DNA from: Orthonyx spaldingii
Taxonomy: Eukaryota; Chordata; Aves; Passeriformes; Orthonychidae
Direction of reading: 5' to 3'
NCBI GenBank assembly: GCA_013397795.1
Contig: VZTJ01002480.1
Coordinates: 785,440 to 849,439 of the forward strand
Length of the DNA stretch: 64,000 bases
In this document: positions 57,801 to 64,000 of the stretch, piece by piece
Layout of the letters: every line of letters begins with the position of its first letter
Numbering within the stretch: the stretch's first letter is position 1
The notes under the pieces: generated by a model
Seen by the model: only the letters and a program-made list of their open reading frames with translations
What the model was told of the DNA's origin: nothing
The model's database searches: none
Made by a program: the position numbers and the translations under genes

Positions 57801-59379
57801 CAACAGCAAAGGGGTTTATGGAGCGAGCTTGGAAGTATTTTATAATTGGTAGGGTATCTGTGTCACAGAGAATTTGGGGTTAGAGTCATCAAGTCTTGCA
57901 CTTTGTCAACACAGGAAAAGAAAAACCCTCAAATATACCTCAAACCTACTAATTTTTATAATTAAAGGGGAAAGATGGGAGACGAATCTCTGGGGAGAGA
58001 GTCAAACATAAATTTCATATTACATGAGAGAGCTGCCACTGGTTGGGATGGATTTGGGATCTGTAGGTTCAGTTGCCTGCTCTACATGGAGCCCCTGTGA
58101 CCTTACTTGAGGACACTGCCGATAAAAACACTGTTCTGTACACACCCATGGAATCTGGGCATGAGGTGACATAAACACATCAGTAATGTGAAATCTGGGG
58201 ACCTGGGCACGGGTTGGCTTCCAGCAGCTCCTTGTGTGTCCCCACTGCCCAGCCTGCTGGTGTGGTCCTATTCACTGCAACCTGAGGTACCAAAAATAAG
58301 GAAAATTTGAAATTGGGCTCAGAGGGACCAGGTTTCCTCCCTCTTGCAGCATTTCCATCTGTCAGTCTTTGGCTGCACCCCTTATCCTGCTTGTCCCAAA
58401 CACACCTCTGGGTGCTCTGGTCACTCACTGCCTGTTGTGGCAAGGACCATGGGACAAAGAGAGGAGATCACACCCTGTCCAGAGCACTGTGTGGGAATTG
58501 CTGATCCTGGCTGGCACTTGGCTCCCCTTCTTCTCCTCCCACTGGACTGAAGCACATGGTCTCCACGGTCCTTGGGCAGAAGGGGAAGAGCCTGGATGGC
58601 CACAGCACTGCTTGTTTTAATAGATGTGCTCCAAAACCTGAGGATTTTCCTGAGTCAACAGATCCCGAGCCCAGGAATAAGCCAGAGGCACTGCCTGACC
58701 CTGCAGACACTGGCGGGCCAAGCTGAAGGAGCTCTGCATGTAAGTGCTCCTGAAACAACCTAAGGCTGAGTTAATCCAGAGGTGACTCCAGGGGGAGAAA
58801 CTGGAGGCTCCATCCTCCCCCTCAGCTCTCGTGTGGCTGAGCTGAGGGCACGGCACCTCAGAGCCTGGCGTTTCCATGTGCTGGCTTCTGGCACTTTCCA
58901 GCCATGTCCCTGCCTTCTGGTTCCTATGGGAGTGAAGAGCCGGGGTGCTCATGGAGCCGTGGGGACCACAAGTTGAGGGGAGATGCTTGATGGAAGAGGG
59001 CAGACACAGAGCCTGGATGCAGGGGTTCTCCTCTGGCCCTGAGAGTTCCTCACACACCCTGGGTGCTGCTTTACCCCTGTGCAGGGTCATCCCACATCCC
59101 AGCCTGAGAGCTGCTGGAAGCTGTCTGCAGAGCTTCCCCCTGCCTCGCACCAGCACGGGGCTGGTGAGGGTGAAGCCTGTCCCTTCACACGTGTTTTGGG
59201 CTGGTGTTTGCTGTCCAGCACCAAAGCACAGGGAAGGGTGAGTTTCTGGAATGCTCTTCCCTGAGATGTGCATCTGACCAGCCCTGGCTCTCTGCTGGGG
59301 GGGAGTTCATCGGAAAATCCCTGAATCCTGAGCACTCTCTGCCAGGCGGGCAGCACCGGGCTGCGCTGGCAGCCGTGAG

Positions 59380-59414
59380 AGGAGGAGGAGGAGAAGGAGG
59401 AGGAGGAGGAGGAG
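59380..59414. repeat. (GGA)n microsatellite
   Basis: A run of GGA/GGAGAA units with one interruption. Confidence 0.9.
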
Positions 59415-61173
59415 TGGGTATGGGCAATGGTTGGTGTTTTGTTCATCCTCACCAGGGAGAAGAGGAGAAACAAAAGCAGGAGCAGCGCGGGGCACCGGGC
59501 TGGCTGGGCGAGGAGGAGACAAAAATAATTGTGCAGGATTTCATCAGGGAGCTTGAAAAAGGGCAATTTTGTGAGCAAATAGTCACCTCCCGGCACAGAA
59601 CTTCCCTGTCTCCAATTTCAAAATTCCATTCACATCAACATCCACTTTCATGTTGCAAAACCTGGGGAAAAATGGAGGGAAAAAAAATGCAGCTTCACAT
59701 GTTTCAATGCAGAAGTCTCGTTTTGGTGAGGAAAAGAGGGAGAAAGCACAGCTTTGGGAGTTCTTTATTAGAAATCAAGCTCCCAGAATGGAAGTGTGGA
59801 AATCATCAGGGACCTGAGGCAGGTGGGGTTGCCCTGAAGCTGCTCCTGTCTGTCGGGGCTGAGCCCAGTGGGGCCGTGAAGTGGCTGCTGGAGCTTCCCC
59901 CATGCGAAAGGTGGGAGCAGGGGCATGGTGCAGGTGCTGTGCTCTGGTACGTGGGAGTTCTCATGAGTTTGGGATAACAGCTATGGGGGGAAAACATGGA
60001 TCCAGCCTGATGGGGGACCTGCCAGCCAGGCAAGAAGGGACAGCTTCAGTCCCAGAAAAGGGAGGAGGATTTCAAGGAGTGGGAATGGTCAACAGCAGCA
60101 TCCTGGATGTGGGGATTTCCGTGGGAAAACCCTTTCGCTTCCCCTGGGCAGAAGCACAGATTATGCTCTCATTCCCTGCAGGTGTGGGGCAGGTGATTCT
60201 GCTCAGCTGGACCAGTCCAGGGGCCAGGAGAGAGGATAAGAGCAGGCTTTGGGGGGACCTTCTCCCTTGTGTGCTCTGCTCCTTTGTCTATAGGAACTGG
60301 AGTCAGTCAGTGTTTTCCCTGAGGAAAAGGAGCCAGGGCAGCTCTGCCTGTCCTCTGCCTCTGGGCTCGGCCATCTCCCCCACTCCATGCCAACCTCCAT
60401 GTGCTGTTTGGCTTTGGCCGAGACCTTGGATGAAGCTCCTGCCTGCCTGGCACAGGAATCCCAGAGAGCAACTCTGCTGGAAACGTCTTTTGCCCTGGGG
60501 AGCAGCTGGAGAAGCCCTCAGCCTCTAAGGGTCTGGTCAGCAGTGCTGCAGAGCAGCCCCAGGTCCCTCTGCAGGTGACCAGGACCATCCCTGGCAGCAC
60601 AGCCGCCTCTCCCAGGACCAGCAGTGACACCAGGGGAGCCAGTGCTGAGGAGAGCAGGTGAGCCCACCACTGGCTTATGGATTTTGCTTATCTGAGCTGT
60701 GTAAGTCCCAATGAGGAGCAGTTAGCAGCCGGTTTTCCCCATTTCCCAGCTTGTGGGGGCAGCACATCCTTCTCTGCAGACCCCTCATTGTGTTTCTGTG
60801 ATGGAAAGGTGACTGAGGGGGTCTGTGCACCCCAAGTTTGCTGCAGAGCTCTGCCCAGCTTGTGTCTCTGGGGTGCCAGTGAACCCCCAAATTGTTTGGT
60901 GACAGTGTCTTCTGAATGCTGAGGGAGGTTTTTTGCTTCTCCTGTACAACCGAGCTCCTTGTGCGTCGATGGTGGTGGCAGAGTGTTGCTGAGATGGCTG
61001 CTCTGTGCTTAGTGGCTGCTGCTTCTGTGCAAAGTGCTTTTTACTCTAATTTTTCTCGTGTGCTGTTTTTGCTGTTCGATGTGAGGGACAGCAGCTTCTG
61101 CCACACAGCAGCCTCCCCTTAACTTTCCCACCGCGTGCTGGTGAATCCAGGGCAGGCTTAACTCAAGGAGCGA

Positions 61174-61248
61174 CATTAATCATCAAATCTATAAGCAGGA
61201 TATAGAAAGGCCAAGTGTGAATAATTACTGCTTGGGTGCTAATTACCC
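61174..61248. promoter_or_regulatory. Candidate AT-rich regulatory island
   Basis: CATTAATCATCAAATC, TGAATAATTACTG and GCTAATTACCC occur within 75 bp, giving several homeodomain-type TAAT/ATTA cores in otherwise GC-rich intergenic DNA. This is a candidate only; conservation was not tested. Confidence 0.3.
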
Positions 61249-62984
61249 AGGCCCATACCAAACCCAACATATTAAACAGACCTCTAACGGCAGCGGCCTC
61301 TCGACCACGTTGCTGGGTCCCCCATTGCTCTCCTACTTTTCTCTCTGCAGGGGACTCCTACAAACATCTGCTAACACGTGCAGATCTCAAAATTTTCTTC
61401 TGCTCACTCGTGTTAAAGCTGGGGAGATGAGATGGGAGGGATCTGACTCAAAATCAACAGATGGAAGGAAGGAAGGACAAATAGATCCTGCACTGGATTC
61501 TGCAGAGCACAAAGTTGCTCTTCTGGGAATGGACTGCTGGGACTGGATATGGGCTTGTTCCTGGCACCTGTAGTTTAGGAGGACATGGAGCTCCTCCAGC
61601 TGTGGGTCAACACCTGGGAATTGGTGCTTGGCTTGTGGTGTGAGGGTGGGTTTTCCTCGGGTGGGTGCCCAACCTCCCCCTGGGAGTTGGGGGTGAGCTG
61701 GGCTGGCAGCCTGGGAGAGGAGAGGATCAGTTCTCCCTCACCACGTCCATCCTTGTCCCTCCTGGTGCGGACAGACCTGTGGATGTGCAGTGACATTCTC
61801 TTTCAGGCCGAGCTGCTTCAGTGGCAGGAGGACTTGACTGACCCGCTGGCTTTGGCACTGGGCTTGGTCTGTGACTCCCTAATGCCAGATCTGAGCCCTC
61901 CCTGGGGTGTTGGTGGTGCGGGGCAGAGCCCTGTGACCGGCGGGTGCTGGGTCTGTGCTGAGCTTCTGCTGTTGCTGAGCCCAGCCCAGGCCTGCAGACA
62001 CCTCTACAATTGCCTCTGGGTCAGGGAAATCAAGCGAGATCTGGTCCCTCCTGGGCTCTCCAGGCAGCTGCCAGGTGCCTTCTGCCCTTCCTGCCCACTC
62101 TGCTGAGGGCGGCTCTCGGGAGAAGCGGGGTGGGCTCAGGCGCTGCTCCAGCCTCGGGTTGAATTTCTGCCTCCGTTACCGGAGGCAGCATCTCTGCCCG
62201 GGGCAGGGTGACACTTCCCCCAGACCGAGGGGTTCCGCATGGTGACACTGAGAACACCACAGGCACTGGATGTGCTTGTGGACTGCATTTTGCACCGGGA
62301 AGGGAAAAACCACGGCTGCCTCGCAGCTGGCAGAGCCAGCGGTGTGTGCACAGAGCCGGCTCCCTGTGCCTCGGCGCGGTGCAGGACTCCCCTGGCTGCC
62401 CTCACTCTCCCCATCTCCCACCTCCCGCGGTTCTGTGCCAGCCACACTCCACCTGTCCCTTGCAGGGACCCCTCTGTGCCCTGTTCCTGTTCCAGGGCTT
62501 CCGGGTACAAAATCCTGGCGATGCCCATTCACCCCCAGCCGGGAGAGCACGAAGGGGAGAGAGGACATGGAAGGATTTTTAGGGTCAAACTCTTCAGCAT
62601 CAGCCGAAGGTCGGACAGTGCTGGGGCGCGTTGGGCCGCGCTGCGGGCAGAGCTGGCGTGGGGACAGGTGCTGACACGGGAGGTGGCGGTGGCAGCGGAG
62701 CTCCCTCAGATTTTGGGTCCTGCACCCTGCTCCAGCCCATCTGTTCTGCATCTCCCACCGGAGCCGGGACCCGGGGACGTGGGGGGCGAGGTAGTGGGGG
62801 TCCACCGGGGTGCTGGGGGGGCACAGCCCCCTTCCCCGCAGCACCCAGGGGGTTCAGCCGAGTTGTGAAGGGATCAAAACATTTTGTGCCTGGAAGACGA
62901 GGAGCGTGTGTGAGAGCGAGGATGGGCTTATGTTGGGGGGTGCAACCTTCCCCTGTCACCTCCCTTCTAGCCTGAATGCGTCTG

Positions 62985-63028
62985 CCATCATGATTAATTT
63001 ATCAGGTACTTATGAATATGCAGATGAG
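62985..63028. promoter_or_regulatory. Candidate AT-rich regulatory island
   Basis: ATGATTAATTTATCAGG is followed by TATGAATATGCAGATGAG, which includes an octamer-like ATGCAGAT. It stands out from its GC-rich surroundings. A candidate only. Confidence 0.3.
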
Positions 63029-63123
63029 ACTCTGGTTTCCAGGCTCTGCTTTCAGGAGAGGCTGTGATGGGCTTTCTGCTGCCGCCGCCTTCGTAAGAAG
63101 AGAAATGTCATGTACCAGCGTTT

Positions 63124-63137
63124 AAAATAAATAAATA
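63124..63137. repeat. (AAAT)n microsatellite
   Basis: AAATAAATAAATAA just after TTTA; a short simple repeat that also creates overlapping AATAAA hexamers. Confidence 0.8.
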
Positions 63138-64000
63138 ACTGCGCCACCGAGAGCGTGTGAGTCTTCGCGGCTCCACGAAGCTGTGGGATCTCCCCGTTCC
63201 TCAGTGACAGGGATTTTTGAGTGTCCCTGTGGCATATGCACCCCGACTCCCCCTCCCCGTGTGTGTACCGGTGATGTGGAGGCGTCTTTGCCAATTCCAG
63301 CCTTTGGAATCTCGACTGAAGCCCCAGAAACTTCCACTGTGAAGGCGGGCGAGAGCTGGCTCCCCCCGGGAGAGGGGAGGTTTGAAGGGATGGGTGCGCC
63401 TGGGGTGGCGGTCTCCTGCAGGAACGGGGGTTTCTCCTGCTGATGGCCCCTTTATCACTGGAAACCCCGAGGTCTGGGAGACGGGGAGCGGTTTGAGAGG
63501 TGATGGATGTGTGCGTGTGGCTGCTGGGCTAAAGCGAGCTCTGCCCCTGGCTGGCTGGGCTGCCTGGAGCTGTGGGAAAAGGATTTGGGTTTAAGATTCA
63601 GCAGCCGGCTGCGCTGACCCGTGGGCATCCGCAGAAGCACCTGGGTTTTAAAACTTCCCCCAAACACTGTGTGCAGCAATCAGGGCTATGGATGCAGGAG
63701 CTGCTGTTTCTGCTAATCCCGCTGCCAGCCGCCTCCGTCCCAGGGAGTCTCGACTCCAGGGGCAAGGGAGCGGGATGGGGTTGGGGGAGGCCCCGGGGGC
63801 CGGGGCAGGGAGGGGGCTTCTCCACGGCTCCATGGGTGAATCTCCCCTGGGCAAAGCACCCAGATCTGGTTTCACAGAGCTCTGCCGCGCTCAGCAGTGC
63901 TCCCGCAGCGTTTTCGCGCCCGGGCAGGGGGTTACAGGGCTTGTATTTCCAATTGTAATTTTTTATGAGGGGAGGCTATTTGGAGGAGCAGCAGGGGCGG

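Larger units (their letters stand above)
54851..64000. other. Intergenic region downstream of PTPA, no gene recognised
   Basis: Open frames occur here (the longest at 59204-59977 on the plus strand), but none resembles a known protein and none shows a splice or coding pattern. IER5L, the expected next gene by human synteny, was searched for by its N-terminal and C-terminal blocks and not seen. The region holds a GGA microsatellite, an AAAT microsatellite and two AT-rich islands with homeodomain-type cores. Confidence 0.7.

Noticed and set aside
59204..59977. 257-codon plus-strand reading frame in the intergenic region
   Set aside because: It runs through a GGA microsatellite, shows no recognisable domain, and its composition does not look coding. 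A translated search against bird proteomes would settle it.
61585..62106. 173-codon plus-strand frame
   Set aside because: Trp/Leu/Gly-rich with no domain or splice context; frames of this size are expected in GC-rich intergenic DNA.
54851..64000. IER5L expected by human synteny
   Set aside because: Neither the conserved N-terminal block nor the C-terminal block of IER5L was found on either strand; it probably lies beyond the window.
1..64000. Bacterial-type features such as operons, CRISPR arrays, insertion sequences and riboswitches
   Set aside because: The window is intron-containing vertebrate DNA; no regularly spaced repeats or prokaryotic gene structure occur.

Overview
The window is vertebrate nuclear DNA, most probably from a bird. 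Three multi-exon housekeeping genes with GT-AG introns encode proteins very close to the human ones. The introns are short, and a CR1-type LINE tail, typical of birds and reptiles, lies at about 28.74-29.23 kb. The order DOLPP1 - CRAT - PTPA matches human 9q34. I cannot name the species.

Layout: (1) 1-5061 is non-coding and is read as the 3' part of DOLPP1 intron 1; exon 1 was not found and is probably upstream of the window. (2) DOLPP1 (+) exons 2-8 lie at 5062-10626, followed by a long AU/T-rich 3' UTR. (3) CRAT (-) has all 14 coding exons between 29607 (ATG) and 16570 (stop), 626 aa, and is tail-to-tail with DOLPP1. (4) A CpG-island bidirectional promoter (about 29.24-30.35 kb) separates the CRAT start codon from the PTPA start codon by 491 bp and carries five YY1-like ATGGC motifs on both strands. 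(5) PTPA (+) has ten coding exons at 30099-52286, 321 aa, and a 3' UTR probably ending near 54.85 kb. (6) 54.9-64.0 kb has no recognisable gene; IER5L, the next gene in human, was not seen.

The genes do not form a pathway. DOLPP1 recycles dolichyl pyrophosphate in the ER, CRAT buffers acetyl-CoA with carnitine in mitochondria and peroxisomes, and PTPA activates protein phosphatase 2A. CRAT and PTPA are physically coupled through the shared promoter.

I found no undescribed system. The most useful observations are the YY1/ATGGC cluster with short upstream reading frames at the shared promoter; CRAT ending in a canonical SKL signal while lacking the internal Met22 that starts the mammalian non-mitochondrial isoform; a Cys at CRAT position 565; absence of the extra human PTPA exon; a consensus CTCF-like site in PTPA intron 8; and several AT-rich candidate regulatory islands. 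Exon boundaries come from reading splice sites by eye and were cross-checked by protein length: DOLPP1 matches the 238-aa human length, CRAT the 626-aa human length, and PTPA the short 323-aa human isoform within two residues. Human comparisons are from memory, not from a database search.
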